Positions 7,488-16,459 of a stretch of 64,000 bases of DNA are shown one piece after another. The stretch covers positions 30,898-94,897 of the forward strand of contig NZ_QZCH01000018.1 of assembly GCF_003596335.1 (NCBI RefSeq), read 5' to 3'. The DNA is from Motilimonas pumila (lineage in GTDB: Bacteria > Pseudomonadota > Gammaproteobacteria > Enterobacterales > CBDFNC01). How positions within the stretch are numbered: position 1 is the stretch's first letter; each line of letters opens with the position of its first letter. The position numbers and the translations under genes were made by a program. A model generated the notes under the pieces. That model was not told the origin of the DNA, ran no database searches, and saw nothing but the letters and a program-made list of their open reading frames with translations.

Positions 7488-9314
7488 TTAATCCCCTAAA
7501 AAACCACCCGTTTGATGAGACCACAGCTGGGCATAAATACCTTCACTGGCAATCAGTTCTTGATGACTTCCTTGCTGAACGATTTGTCCTTTGTCTAGCA
7601 CGACCAATTTGTCCATTGCCGCAATAGTGGATAATCGGTGTGCGATGGCAATCACGGTTTTACCTTCCATTAATTGATACAAACTCGCTTGAATGGCTGC
7701 TTCGACTTCAGAGTCTAGCGCAGACGTCGCTTCATCAAGAATCAGGATAGGTGCGTCTTTTAACAATACCCGCGTAATGGCGATACGTTGCCTTTGACCG
7801 CCAGACAGTTTAACCCCGCGCTCACCTACGTGAGCATCATAACCTTTACGGCCACTTGGGTCGGTTAAGCCTAAGATAAATTCATGGGCTTCAGCCTGTT
7901 TTGCGGCAGCTATCATTTCCTCTTCGCTGGCCTCTGGTCTGCCATACAATAAATTTTCTCTCACCGAGCGATGCAATAATGAAGTATCTTGAGTCACCAT
8001 TCCGATGTGCTTACGTAAAGTATCTTGCTGGATGTCTCTAATGTCCTGGCCATCCACCAAAATAGCTCCAGATTCAACATCATGAAAGCGCATTAACAGA
8101 TTAACAAGCGTTGACTTACCCGCCCCAGAACGCCCTACAAGACCGATTTTTTGCCCTGGTCGAATGTGTAAAGACAAGTTATCAATAACACCTTTATTTT
8201 CGCCGTAATGAAAGCCCACTTGCTGCAAGGCTATTTCGCCGTTATTCACAGTAATCGGCTTAGCACCTTCTTTGTCTTGTATTTGCAGTGGTTTAGACAA
8301 AGTATTCATGCCATCTGTCACGGTACCCATATTTTCAAATAGCGCACTGACTTCCCACATTACCCATTGCGCCATGCCATTTAACCGCAAGGCCAGGGCA
8401 ACCGCGATTGCGATAGCACCCACGCTAATCGCTTCTTGCATCCATAACCATATCGACAATCCACCGATACTGAACACCAAGGCGTAGTTTAAGCAGTTAA
8501 CCGCCATTACCAGCTTGGTAACAAGACGCATTTGTTTATGCACTGTTTGCATAAAACCGTCCATGCCTTCCTTGGCGTATTCCGCTTCCCGGTTGGTATG
8601 GGAAAAGAGTTTAACCGTTGCAATATTGGTATAGGAATCAACAATTCGACCACTCATTGTCGAGCGCGCATCGGCCTGCTCGGTAGAAATGGCTTTTAAC
8701 TTAGGTACAAAATGATACTGAATACCAATGTAAATCAATAGCCAAGCTAACATTGGCAACATCAGAATAACGTCGGCGCTGGCCACCAGCACTAAAGTTG
8801 ACGTAAAGTAGACCAAGATATAAAGCAAGACATCGCACAGCTTCATCACGGTTTCTCTGACGCCAAGGGCGGTTTGCATGACCTTAGTCGAAATGCGCCC
8901 TGCAAAATCATCCGCATAAAACGACACGCTTTGCTTTAATAAATAGCGATGGGCTAACCATCGGATAGACATGGGATAATTACCCAGCAAAGTTTGATGC
9001 ACTATCAACGCATGTAACAGACTCACCAGCGGCATCGCAACAAGCAACACCAAGGCCATCATGAGCAATGTTTGCCCTTCTTCCGATAAAAATGTGGCCG
9101 GATTTTTAGTGCCTAACCAATCAACTAACTGTCCCATAAAGCTAAAGAGCGAGACTTCTAATATCGCAGCTAAAGCCGTCAGTATAGACATGAATATTAA
9201 AGGAATGATCATGCCTTTACTGTAATGCAGGCAAAACTGCATAAGGTTCTTGGGGGGTTGAGTGGGCTCTTCGGGAGGAAAGGCTGCCACTAAGCCTTCA
9301 AAAAAACGAAACAT
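7488..9314 (-). CDS. ABC exporter, fused membrane and ATPase domains (MsbA/MDR-like)
   Basis: A 608-residue half-transporter. Residues about 30-330 hold six predicted membrane helices of a type I exporter domain; about 355-600 is the nucleotide-binding domain with Walker A (GRSGAGKST), signature LSGGQRQRIAI, Walker B ILILDEATSALD and the switch His in IAIAHRLST. It would work as a homodimer in the inner membrane, exporting a hydrophobic or amphipathic substrate. The N-terminal AFPPEEPTQPP stretch is typical of an uncharacterised gammaproteobacterial group rather than of MsbA itself. No adjacent biosynthetic gene indicates a substrate. Confidence 0.88.
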   Translation of the reverse strand: MFRFFEGLVAAFPPEEPTQPPKNLMQFCLHYSKGMIIPLIFMSILTALAAILEVSLFSFMGQLVDWLGTKNPATFLSEEGQTLLMMALVLLVAMPLVSLLHALIVHQTLLGNYPMSIRWLAHRYLLKQSVSFYADDFAGRISTKVMQTALGVRETVMKLCDVLLYILVYFTSTLVLVASADVILMLPMLAWLLIYIGIQYHFVPKLKAISTEQADARSTMSGRIVDSYTNIATVKLFSHTNREAEYAKEGMDGFMQTVHKQMRLVTKLVMAVNCLNYALVFSIGGLSIWLWMQEAISVGAIAIAVALALRLNGMAQWVMWEVSALFENMGTVTDGMNTLSKPLQIQDKEGAKPITVNNGEIALQQVGFHYGENKGVIDNLSLHIRPGQKIGLVGRSGAGKSTLVNLLMRFHDVESGAILVDGQDIRDIQQDTLRKHIGMVTQDTSLLHRSVRENLLYGRPEASEEEMIAAAKQAEAHEFILGLTDPSGRKGYDAHVGERGVKLSGGQRQRIAITRVLLKDAPILILDEATSALDSEVEAAIQASLYQLMEGKTVIAIAHRLSTIAAMDKLVVLDKGQIVQQGSHQELIASEGIYAQLWSHQTGGFLGD

Positions 9315-9531
9315 ACCTAGCCTTAATAAAAAATGTCTTTATCAGCATACGCCAATTCAACTCGTAACGCTTGCTTAATCGATGCCTTATTTATCCGCTT
9401 AACTTACTGAGTTGCAATCAATTTAATGGCTCAAATTAGTCAGTTTTTTGGGCCACTCGATGCACCTAGTTGATGCTACAACAGCCCCTGCCCTTACGGA
9501 TGGATATGCCTTATACGCAAGCAAAAAAGCG

Positions 9532-10128
9532 TTACTGCCACATCATATAGATCGACCAAAGTAAGCCCAACGCCATTAAACCGTTAAACATTCGCCAGTG
9601 CCGCGGTGTGGTCAGCAACCGAGAGACTTGTTCTCCACATAATGCCCAAAAACTCGTCGTCGGTATCTCAACCACAAAAAATACGCTTGCTATCAACAAT
9701 AAAGACAACCAGTACTCCTGCCCAAAGCTGAAACTACTTATCGCAGTGATCACCATTAACCAAGCTTTTGGGTTTAGCCATTGAAACAGTGCAGCTTGTA
9801 AAAAGGTCAGCGGTTGCACCTTCTCCCCTTGCTTTGTCGGGCCTTGTGCTTGCCATACCTGCCAAGCGATGTAACCCAAATAAGCTGAGCCCATTACCTT
9901 TAACCCCCATTGCAGCATAGCGAACTGGCTAAACAAAGCGGCAAAGCCTACGCCCATCGATAAAATCATCATAGCGACGCCAAATATAATCCCCAACATA
10001 TGAGGTAAAGTGCGACGAAACCCGAAGTTCGCCCCTGATGCCGCAAGCATAATATTGTTAGGTCCCGGTGTAATACTGGTGACAAACGCAAACACCACTA
10101 ATGAAATAAACAAACTTGACTCAAACAT
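9532..10128 (-). CDS. LysE/RhtB-family amino-acid exporter
   Basis: A 198-residue integral membrane protein with about six helices. The N-terminal FAFVTSITPGPNNIMLAASGANFG block is the conserved LysE/RhtB element (Pro-Gly-Pro-Asn). Members export amino acids or their analogues by proton exchange. It is transcribed divergently from a MocR-type regulator 127 bp away, the usual arrangement for a regulator controlling a neighbouring exporter. The intergenic region holds repeats that may be operators. The substrate is not predictable. Confidence 0.9.
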   Translation of the reverse strand: MFESSLFISLVVFAFVTSITPGPNNIMLAASGANFGFRRTLPHMLGIIFGVAMMILSMGVGFAALFSQFAMLQWGLKVMGSAYLGYIAWQVWQAQGPTKQGEKVQPLTFLQAALFQWLNPKAWLMVITAISSFSFGQEYWLSLLLIASVFFVVEIPTTSFWALCGEQVSRLLTTPRHWRMFNGLMALGLLWSIYMMWQ

Positions 10129-10151
10129 CTAACCCCCCTTAAATTGAACCC

Positions 10152-10216
10152 ATACAATTTGATACAAAAAAGACATAACGCCGATAAATCCACCATAACA
10201 AGGGAAATAATCGGCG
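10152..10216. promoter_or_regulatory. candidate MocR operators between lysE-type and mocR genes
   Basis: Two direct copies of ATACAA (10152-10157 and 10162-10167), one helical turn apart, lie next to the exporter. Nearer the regulator is a 7-bp inverted repeat, CGCCGAT (10179-10185) with ATCGGCG (10210-10216). MocR proteins such as GabR and PdxR bind direct repeats. Assignment is inference from position. Confidence 0.4.
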
Positions 10217-10255
10217 CAAGATCTTTATTGTCACCATTACAATGACGAGAGAGTT

Positions 10256-11662
10256 ATGTGGAGCATTGATTTTCACCAAGACAAGCAACCAAAATACCGG
10301 CAAATAGCAGACCATATTAAAGTGCTGATAGATCAACAGGAGCTCACCCCTAAAGACAAACTGCCCACACACCGTGATTTAGCCCAGCAATTGAATGTAA
10401 CGGTAGGCACCATCACTCGGGCTTATGGGGAAGCAGAGCGCCGGGGGTTGGTGCAAGCCAGAGTGGGGGCTGGCACTTTTGTGCTGAGCCAGCAGAGCAG
10501 CCAGAAACACAGCTTTATTATCGCCGCCGAGCCCAAACAAGTAGCACAAGACAATCAATTACTGGCAGATTTCAGCTTTAACTTCCCGGTCAGAGACGAT
10601 CGCACCCCGGCTCTTAAAGCCGCTTTTGAAAGCTTATTGAGTCAACCTGAGCAACTCAATTTATTGCTAGAGTATCAACCCGAACAAGGCGCATTGAGCC
10701 AACGAGAGACATTCTTACCTTGGCTTCATGCGAGGGGCATTGAAGCCAATGTCGAACAGGTCTTTTTCACCAATGGCGGACAAAATGCTATTTTACTGGC
10801 CCTCATGGCGGTGGCAAAGTCTGGCGATACTGTGCTGACAGAAGGGTTAACCTTTCCTGGCATTAAAAGCGCTTGCTATCATTTAAACCTCAACCTTAAA
10901 GGCGTTGAATATGATGATGAAGGCTTGTGTCCTATCGCTTTTACCCAAGCTTGCATCACTCACCGCCCTGTTGCGGTTTATTGCACTCCCACCCTGCATA
11001 ACCCTAGCACCACGACTATGAGCCAAACACGCAGAGCGCAAATTATGGCGATCTGCCAACAATATCAAGTATGGCTAATTGAAGATGACGTCAATGGTTT
11101 ATTGTCGGAGCTGTCGCCACCAGCATGCGCATCAATTGCACCGCAACAAACCATCTACATAGGCAGTACCTCTAAAGTGCTCGCCGGTGGTTTGCGATTA
11201 GGCTATATGCATGTACCTGAATGTTTAATTGCAAAGTTTAAAGAAGCCATTCGAGCTAGCTGTTGGATGGTAAATCCAATGATCATTGCCATAGTGTGCC
11301 ATTGGATCCAATCTGGCTACGCCGCGCAACTGTTGCAGCAACAGCAAGCGCTATTGGCTCGGCGCCACAAACTCGCACAGCAGTACCTGTCTCCTTATTT
11401 ACAAGACTGTTCGCTAAAAGGCATGCACGTGTGGTTGAACTTACCGGAATATTGGCGCAGTCAAGCATTCGTGCAAGCTACTGAGCAGTACAAGATAGCG
11501 TTGAGAGGGTGTGAAGTATTTGCAGTCGGCCAATTTTCAGGCCCCCATGGCGTTAGGGTTGCGATCAGTAATGAACCCGACATTCGAAAAGTGGAACAAG
11601 GCTTGTCGGTGTTAAAACAACTGCTAAAAATAGGTCCACAAGCCCCCGAAGCCATCTTATAA
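10256..11662 (+). CDS. MocR-type GntR/aminotransferase transcriptional regulator
   Basis: 468 residues: an N-terminal GntR winged helix (about 10-75; LPTHRDLAQQLNVTVGTITRAY) joined to a fold-type I aminotransferase domain (about 110-460). The PLP lysine lies in YIGSTSKVLAGGLRLGY. Such regulators sense PLP or an amino compound, and usually control adjacent transport or metabolic genes, here the divergent LysE-type exporter. An oddity is the 3' end: the final codons (PEAIL-stop) are part of the first unit of a ten-copy tandem repeat, so the array grew from this gene's own tail. Confidence 0.9.
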   Translation: MWSIDFHQDKQPKYRQIADHIKVLIDQQELTPKDKLPTHRDLAQQLNVTVGTITRAYGEAERRGLVQARVGAGTFVLSQQSSQKHSFIIAAEPKQVAQDNQLLADFSFNFPVRDDRTPALKAAFESLLSQPEQLNLLLEYQPEQGALSQRETFLPWLHARGIEANVEQVFFTNGGQNAILLALMAVAKSGDTVLTEGLTFPGIKSACYHLNLNLKGVEYDDEGLCPIAFTQACITHRPVAVYCTPTLHNPSTTTMSQTRRAQIMAICQQYQVWLIEDDVNGLLSELSPPACASIAPQQTIYIGSTSKVLAGGLRLGYMHVPECLIAKFKEAIRASCWMVNPMIIAIVCHWIQSGYAAQLLQQQQALLARRHKLAQQYLSPYLQDCSLKGMHVWLNLPEYWRSQAFVQATEQYKIALRGCEVFAVGQFSGPHGVRVAISNEPDIRKVEQGLSVLKQLLKIGPQAPEAIL

Positions 11663-12083
11663 CGGGCTATATGGAGGCTGCCTTGGCCCCCGAAGCCATC
11701 TTATAACGGGCTATTTGGGGGCGGCCTTGCCCCCGAAGCCATCTTATTACGGGCTATATGGAGGCTGCCTTGGCCCCCGAAGCCATCTTATTAACAGGCT
11801 ATATGGAGGCTACCTTGGCCCCCGAAGCCATCTTATAATGGGCTATGTGAAGGCTACCTTGGCCCCCGAAGCCATCTTATTACGGGCTATTTGGGTCAGC
11901 CTTGACCCCCGAAGACATCTTATTACGGGCTATTTGGGTCAGCCTTGACCCCCGAAGCCATCTTATTACGGGCTATTTGGGTCAGCCTTGACCCCCGAAG
12001 CCATCTTATAACGGGCTATATGGAGGCTGCCTTGGTCCCCGAAGCCATCTTATAATGGGCTATATGAAGGCTACCTTGGCCCC
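11643..12083. repeat. ten-copy tandem repeat, 43-45 bp units
   Basis: Units begin with CCCCCGAAGCCATCTTAT and start at 11643, 11687, 11730, 11774, 11819, 11863, 11906, 11949, 11992 and 12036; the last runs to 12079, followed by CCCCTTTTT. Unit 1 contains the last five codons and the stop of the MocR gene. Each unit can form a small hairpin near its end: unit 2 has GGGGGC/GCCCCC, units 6-8 have GGGTCA/TGACCC, so both arms change together. Units 6-8 are nearly identical (recent duplication). Unit length is not a multiple of three and the reading frames are not conserved, so it is not coding. Confidence 0.93.
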
Positions 12084-12109
12084 TTTTTACCCTTCCCCTT
12101 CGCGCTTCA

Positions 12110-12128
12110 ATGTCATATTTATGTCATA
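12110..12128 (+). promoter_or_regulatory. candidate Pho box
   Basis: TGTCATA occurs at 12111-12117 and again at 12122-12128, exactly 11 bp apart with an A/T spacer, which is the PhoB box pattern (consensus CTGTCATA, A/T spacer, CTGTCAT). A weak -10 candidate, TAGTAT, lies at 12135-12140. It would control the exported protein at 12218. Sequence pattern only; spacing to the -10 is somewhat short. Confidence 0.5.
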
Positions 12129-12217
12129 AAATTTTAGTATTTATTGCGCTCTGACATTTTTCTATTTTCACATCTCAAATGAAATCTGCGGGTTTTGTTG
12201 ATGACAAGGAGCGGTTG

Positions 12218-12988
12218 ATGATTAATCACAAACTGGCAGTAGTTTCTTTACTTGGCTGTAGTTTACTTCCGGGTATGGCCAGTGCTGACGATATAAAAGC
12301 ACAATTAAAGCAATTGAAAGAATACTGTGATGAAGGGCTATTATCCCAAAAAGTCTGCGAGCAGCGCCAACTGGAGATTTTACAAGGTAACAATCCATCA
12401 GCTTCCGCGACGAAGTCTGCGGCAGTAGTTAGTGCAAGCTCTGCTGCAGTAGTTAGTGCAAGCTCTGCTGCTGGCGTATCAGCGAGCGAGGTTAACAAAG
12501 CAGCAGTTTCTGGCGTTGATGTTGAATCGCAATCTGTCAGTGGCTGGCAGGCTTTTATTAATAAGCACAAAAAACCGCTAACCTTACCCACTCCTGATGC
12601 CAGTTGCGCCGATTTATCTGGCCAATGGCAATACCAAGAAAAAGGCTTCCTGGAGTGCTTTGAAGCCGATGAAAGTGACGATTTTGATAACGACGTTTAC
12701 CAAACTACAACATCCGTACAGTTTCGCCAGCAGGGATGTGAGCTTACCGTATTTGCCAACAATGCCATGGTAATGGAGGGAGCCATTAGCCAAGGCCAAT
12801 TATACCTTACCAACCAAGTGAGTTTAATTAATGGCAAACAAGTAGACGTAAAAAGTGCACGCGTGGCTTATCAAGGTTTATTAGGTGAAAACAGCATGAC
12901 GCTAAAAGGCGCTGGTGGTGTCGACGCTGAGTTTTTAATGCGCGATAAATATTGCCCGTACGAAAGTAAAGTTGCTCTTCGTAAATAG
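12218..12988 (+). CDS. exported hypothetical protein with Ala/Ser-Val linker
   Basis: 256 residues from the ATG at 12218, which has AAGGAGCGG just upstream and opens directly on a signal peptide (MINHKLAVVSLLGCSLLPGMASA, cut before DD; quoted in parts: LAVVSLLGCSLLPGMASA is the core). The mature protein has a short helical segment with two Cys (YCDEGLLSQKVC), a low-complexity linker containing AAVVSASS twice, and a C-terminal beta-rich domain (SGQWQYQEKGFLECF to the end) with four further Cys. The linker repeat is a perfect 24-bp duplication. I do not recognise the family. A Pho box candidate lies 90 bp upstream. Confidence 0.75.
   Translation: MINHKLAVVSLLGCSLLPGMASADDIKAQLKQLKEYCDEGLLSQKVCEQRQLEILQGNNPSASATKSAAVVSASSAAVVSASSAAGVSASEVNKAAVSGVDVESQSVSGWQAFINKHKKPLTLPTPDASCADLSGQWQYQEKGFLECFEADESDDFDNDVYQTTTSVQFRQQGCELTVFANNAMVMEGAISQGQLYLTNQVSLINGKQVDVKSARVAYQGLLGENSMTLKGAGGVDAEFLMRDKYCPYESKVALRK
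12422..12469 (+). repeat. in-frame 24-bp tandem duplication
   Basis: Two identical 24-bp copies (12422-12445 and 12446-12469) encode AAVVSASS twice in the linker of the exported protein, followed by a diverged third copy (AAGVSAS). Slippage here would alter linker length without a frameshift. Confidence 0.9.
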
Positions 12989-13060
12989 CGCTGAGTCTTG
13001 TGTCTAGTGGGCGAGCAAGGCATACTTGCCGCCGACAGTTCACTCACAAGGATATTGAAG

Positions 13061-13345
13061 ATGTTTGATGTAAATGAATACTTTGACGGTAAAGTAAAAT
13101 CAATCGCTTTTAAAGGTCAAGACTTACCGGCTACCGTTGGTGTAATGGCTGCAGGTGAATACACGTTCTCAACGGCTGCAAAAGAATACATGACAGTGGT
13201 AAGCGGCAGCTTAACCATCAAGCTAGCTGGCGCCAGCGAATGGCAAACTTACACAGACGGTCAAACGTTTGAAGTGGTTGCAGACTCAAGCTTTGACGTT
13301 AAAGTTGACGTCGATACTGCTTACTTGTGTAAATACGAAGGCTAA
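13061..13345 (+). CDS. ppnP: pyrimidine/purine nucleoside phosphorylase (YaiE/PpnP)
   Basis: A 94-residue cupin-like protein matching E. coli Ppn[35 protein letters not shown] and the C-terminal TAYLCKYEG are all recognisable. PpnP phosphorolyses a broad range of nucleosides to free base and ribose 1-phosphate. The ATG at 13061 is chosen because it matches the family N-terminus and lies behind AAGGA. It is 72 bp downstream of the exported protein and has its own strong terminator. Confidence 0.95.
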   Translation: MFDVNEYFDGKVKSIAFKGQDLPATVGVMAAGEYTFSTAAKEYMTVVSGSLTIKLAGASEWQTYTDGQTFEVVADSSFDVKVDVDTAYLCKYEG

Positions 13346-13365
13346 TCGCCAACAGTAATGCACAC

Positions 13366-13393
13366 AAAACCGCCCAACCGGCGGTTTTTTTTT
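13366..13393 (+). terminator. intrinsic terminator after ppnP
   Basis: Stem ACCGCC/GGCGGT with loop CAACC, followed by nine T in total. Confidence 0.88.
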
Positions 13394-13584
13394 GCCTAAA
13401 ATGCACTGCTTGCATCAGCGGCACCTTCCTTGGCATCATTCAAGCTCTATACTCTAGAAAACCGTGAGAGTTAAATTATTATTTACTAAGCAAAGTTGCG
13501 TAAAGTTAGCGCCAACAGCTAGGCTATTGCGCTGCCTGGAGGCATAATCAATGACAATAATTACATTAGGGACAAGATTTAGAT

Positions 13585-14340
13585 ATGCATCAATTAGTCA
13601 AACTTAGCTTAGCCGTTGTGGCGGGCTTTACCCTAGCGGCTTGCTCGGAGCAAACGACAGAGCAAAGTTCAGCCAGTGTCACTCAAGCTCCGGTTGTCGC
13701 GACTGAAGCGCCAGCTGCAGAAACACCTGCACCGGCAGTGGATGAGCACGCTGGCCACAATCATGATGCTAAACCGGAAGCCACAGCCGCCTCTGAAGCC
13801 ACCAAAAATGATCCCTTTCAACAAGACGTGCATTACCGCGTTTTAGAAACGGCGCTGCCTGTAGCTGCCAACCATGTGCATGAGTTCTTTTGGTACGGCT
13901 GCCCAGCATGTAAAGCAACCGAGCCTTTAATGCAGTCCCTAAAAGCAGACGAAAAACTCAAAGTAGAAGTAAACCCTTCTTTGCTTAATGAAAAGTGGGT
14001 GTTTGATGCGGTGATTTACCAAGCATTTAAGCACTTTGGCAAGTTAGATACCCTGCATCCTTTGTATTTTGAAGCACGTCAAAGCGGCTCTATCAAAGAC
14101 CAAGCCGGTTTTGAGCAGTTTCTATCTGACAACGGTATCAAACCTGATGAGTTTAATGCCTTTGCTCAATCGGATGAATTAAAAGCGTCACTTGATGCCT
14201 CTTTTGAAGTAGAAAGACAACTGCAAAGTACTGGCGTTCCAACCCTAGTGGTAGGCGGTAAATACGTATTACTGAATCGCGGCTTTGACAGCACAGAACA
14301 AATGCACCAAGCTATCGGCTGGCTGAGCGAGAAAAAGTAA
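13585..14340 (+). CDS. DsbA-family thiol-disulfide oxidoreductase, lipoprotein form
   Basis: 251 residues. A lipoprotein signal with LAAC lipobox (Cys at about 20) is followed by an Ala/Pro/Thr-rich tether ending in a His-rich DEHAGHNHD, then a DsbA-like thioredoxin domain (about 75-250). The active site is FFWYGCPACKATEP (CPAC, versus CPHC in DsbA), and the cis-Pro loop is STGVPTLVVGGKY. It would act in the periplasm, anchored to a membrane. The His cluster may bind metal. This is close to the DsbA/ScsC type rather than the soluble housekeeping DsbA. Monocistronic, with a hairpin after the stop. Confidence 0.88.
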   Translation: MHQLVKLSLAVVAGFTLAACSEQTTEQSSASVTQAPVVATEAPAAETPAPAVDEHAGHNHDAKPEATAASEATKNDPFQQDVHYRVLETALPVAANHVHEFFWYGCPACKATEPLMQSLKADEKLKVEVNPSLLNEKWVFDAVIYQAFKHFGKLDTLHPLYFEARQSGSIKDQAGFEQFLSDNGIKPDEFNAFAQSDELKASLDASFEVERQLQSTGVPTLVVGGKYVLLNRGFDSTEQMHQAIGWLSEKK

Positions 14341-14354
14341 ACCATCACTCACCT

Positions 14355-14379
14355 AACAAGGGAGCCTTGCTCCCTTGTT
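14355..14379. terminator. hairpin after the DsbA-like gene
   Basis: An 11-bp perfect stem (AACAAGGGAGC/GCTCCCTTGTT, loop CTT), with only a short T-rich tail. Confidence 0.6.
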
Positions 14380-14531
14380 ATCAACTTTGCGCCAAAGCAA
14401 AGCCCAAGATTCCTTCGTACGCCATTTCTTGATACCTTAACCTATGCTTTTATAGAAAGGCCCACAACGCCGCGCATTTCGCCTTGTGCTACCTACACGT
14501 TAATGACTAATGCTGATAACCTAGAAACACC

Positions 14532-15461
14532 ATGACCCACGACTATTCCCATACCACAGATTTAAACCTGGCTAACTTAAACTTATTGGTCAGCTTAGCT
14601 GTGCTATTGGATGAAGCCCATGTGTCGAGAGCTGCGGACCGCTTGGGCATGACCCAATCAGCCATTAGTCACGTGCTCAATCGTGCCCGTGAGCTGTTTG
14701 ATGATCCGCTATTAATCAAAGGCAAACAAGGAATGGTGCGCACCGTAAGAGCTGAGCAGTTACGATTAGAGCTAGTGGAATTCGTTCATGCCAGCAGCGT
14801 CATTTTCCAAAGTGAGCAATTTGATCCAAGCCAAGTAAAAGGCCAGCTGAGGTTTAGCTGTAACGATTTTATTGCCGAGCAGTGTATTAGCGAAATGCTT
14901 AACCAATTAGCATCCCAAGCGCCATTCCTTGAGATAAGCTATTGCCGTCATCATAAGAACAGCTTACAAGACCTACAGCAAGGCCAACTCGATTTGTTGA
15001 TCGGCACTCACCGGCACATACCTAGTACCTTAAGGTATCAAGACTTGGGACCAGAGCATTACCATCTGATTTTAGGAAAACGCTACCTGGAACAAGGAAT
15101 AACAAGCCTGACCCAAGCTTGGCATTATCCGCTGGCAGATTATTCCGCGGATGCCACCTTGAATCAATCCGTTGCTCAACTGGCTGAATCGCAAGCGCAA
15201 AAGCCACAAATAGGCCTCAGCTCCGGCTCCTTAATTGTACTGCAAACCGCGCTGTCCTCGGGCCTGCTAAACGCCATTGTGCCGCACTATGTGTGTGAGC
15301 GCTTTACAGCAGAAGATCCACTGCAACACCACGTTATTACAGACTTAGCATCACAGCCAATTAAGATGCTCTGGCCGGAACATTTAGACCAACAAGACTT
15401 ACACACCTGGTCGAGGCAAATCATTCTGCAAGTTTGCCAACAACAGCTTTGGCCCAATTAG
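14532..15461 (+). CDS. LysR-family transcriptional regulator
   Basis: 309 residues: an N-terminal helix-turn-helix (about 17-75; VSRAADRLGMTQSAISHVLNRAREL) and a periplasmic-binding-like effector domain. The NLNLL...LLDEAHVSRAA start places it in the NodD/PnbR-like branch. It is the first of two tandem LysR genes, only 9 bp ahead of the second, and the two proteins share layout (about 310-320 residues, DPLL[IV]KG/RG after the HTH), suggesting an old duplication. No divergent target gene is adjacent, so the regulon is unknown. Confidence 0.9.
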   Translation: MTHDYSHTTDLNLANLNLLVSLAVLLDEAHVSRAADRLGMTQSAISHVLNRARELFDDPLLIKGKQGMVRTVRAEQLRLELVEFVHASSVIFQSEQFDPSQVKGQLRFSCNDFIAEQCISEMLNQLASQAPFLEISYCRHHKNSLQDLQQGQLDLLIGTHRHIPSTLRYQDLGPEHYHLILGKRYLEQGITSLTQAWHYPLADYSADATLNQSVAQLAESQAQKPQIGLSSGSLIVLQTALSSGLLNAIVPHYVCERFTAEDPLQHHVITDLASQPIKMLWPEHLDQQDLHTWSRQIILQVCQQQLWPN

Positions 15462-15470
15462 AGCAATGCC

Positions 15471-16439
15471 ATGTTAAATTCCGATTTACTCAGCTTACAA
15501 CAAACCGACATCAATTTATTACTGGCGTTGGATGTACTGCTGACACAAAAACAGGTCAGCAAAGCCGCAGAAGTCCTCAGCCTAACCCAACCAGCAATGA
15601 GTCAGCGATTGGCTAAGTTACGGCAATTATTGAATGACCCTTTATTAGTCAGGGGTGAGCAAGGCTATCAATTAACACCAGCAGCGCTGCAGCTTAAGCC
15701 TCAAGTGAGCGCTTGCCTCCAGTTAGCGCAGCATATTTTACACCCTGAACCTTTTGATATTTCACAATGTCGACGCACCTTTCGTTTCACCCTCATCGAC
15801 TTTGGCATGAACGTAGCAGTGCGACCTTTGTTGGAAACCGTATTAGTGGATGCTCCTCATATCGGCGTTGAGTTTATTCGCCGGCCTGAAAACGTGTTTG
15901 AAATGTTAGAAAACGGCGAATTAGATTTAGCCATCGGAGGCATTAAAACTGCACCAAGTCATATCCACGCCCGTGCATTACCGGCTGAGACCTATCGATT
16001 TATGGTCGGTAAGCATCATCCTCTCGCAGCAACGCCAGAAGCTGATTTAGCCACGGTTATGAGCTATCCACACGCGAAATATACCCCCACAGGATCGCTC
16101 GAACCTACCCTAGAAGCCGCGCTTAAAAAACAAAAGCTGCAACGTCATGTCACGTTTAAGTCCAGCTCTGTGTTGATTTTGCAAAAAGCGCTCACTGCCG
16201 GTAAACATGTGGCGCTAATGCCTTGGAGCGACTCATCCAAACAATATCAAACATTGGAATTAGTGCCGTTACAAGCCCAGGTGATAGACCCTATTTCCTC
16301 TATGATGTACTGGCACAGCCGCAGCCATAAAGATCCTCTGCATATCTGGATAAGACAAGCTTGGTTAAAACTGCTGCAACACCTCATCGACGAATTTAGC
16401 CAACAAGGCAACCCCCTGCGCTGGCCAACCAACGAATAA
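15471..16439 (+). CDS. LysR-family transcriptional regulator, second tandem copy
   Basis: 322 residues with an N-terminal HTH (VSKAAEVLSLTQPAMSQRLAKLRQL, about 30-55) and a substrate-binding domain. It follows the first LysR gene by 9 bp and precedes a membrane-protein gene by 20 bp, so the three probably form one transcript. The two regulators have clearly different effector domains, consistent with response to different ligands or with heteromeric function. Target unknown. Confidence 0.9.
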   Translation: MLNSDLLSLQQTDINLLLALDVLLTQKQVSKAAEVLSLTQPAMSQRLAKLRQLLNDPLLVRGEQGYQLTPAALQLKPQVSACLQLAQHILHPEPFDISQCRRTFRFTLIDFGMNVAVRPLLETVLVDAPHIGVEFIRRPENVFEMLENGELDLAIGGIKTAPSHIHARALPAETYRFMVGKHHPLAATPEADLATVMSYPHAKYTPTGSLEPTLEAALKKQKLQRHVTFKSSSVLILQKALTAGKHVALMPWSDSSKQYQTLELVPLQAQVIDPISSMMYWHSRSHKDPLHIWIRQAWLKLLQHLIDEFSQQGNPLRWPTNE

Positions 16440-16459
16440 CCTGAGCAGCAAGGAAGTTT

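Noticed and set aside
11715..11948. ORF of 77 residues across the tandem repeat
   Set aside because: Its peptide repeats only reflect the DNA repeat, and the 43-45 bp unit shifts frame at each copy.
11643..12083. CRISPR array
   Set aside because: The units abut without unique spacers, and no cas genes are present.
14355..14379. DNA uptake sequence candidate
   Set aside because: The repeat AACAAGGGAGC occurs only once as a hairpin here; no dispersed copies were noticed.
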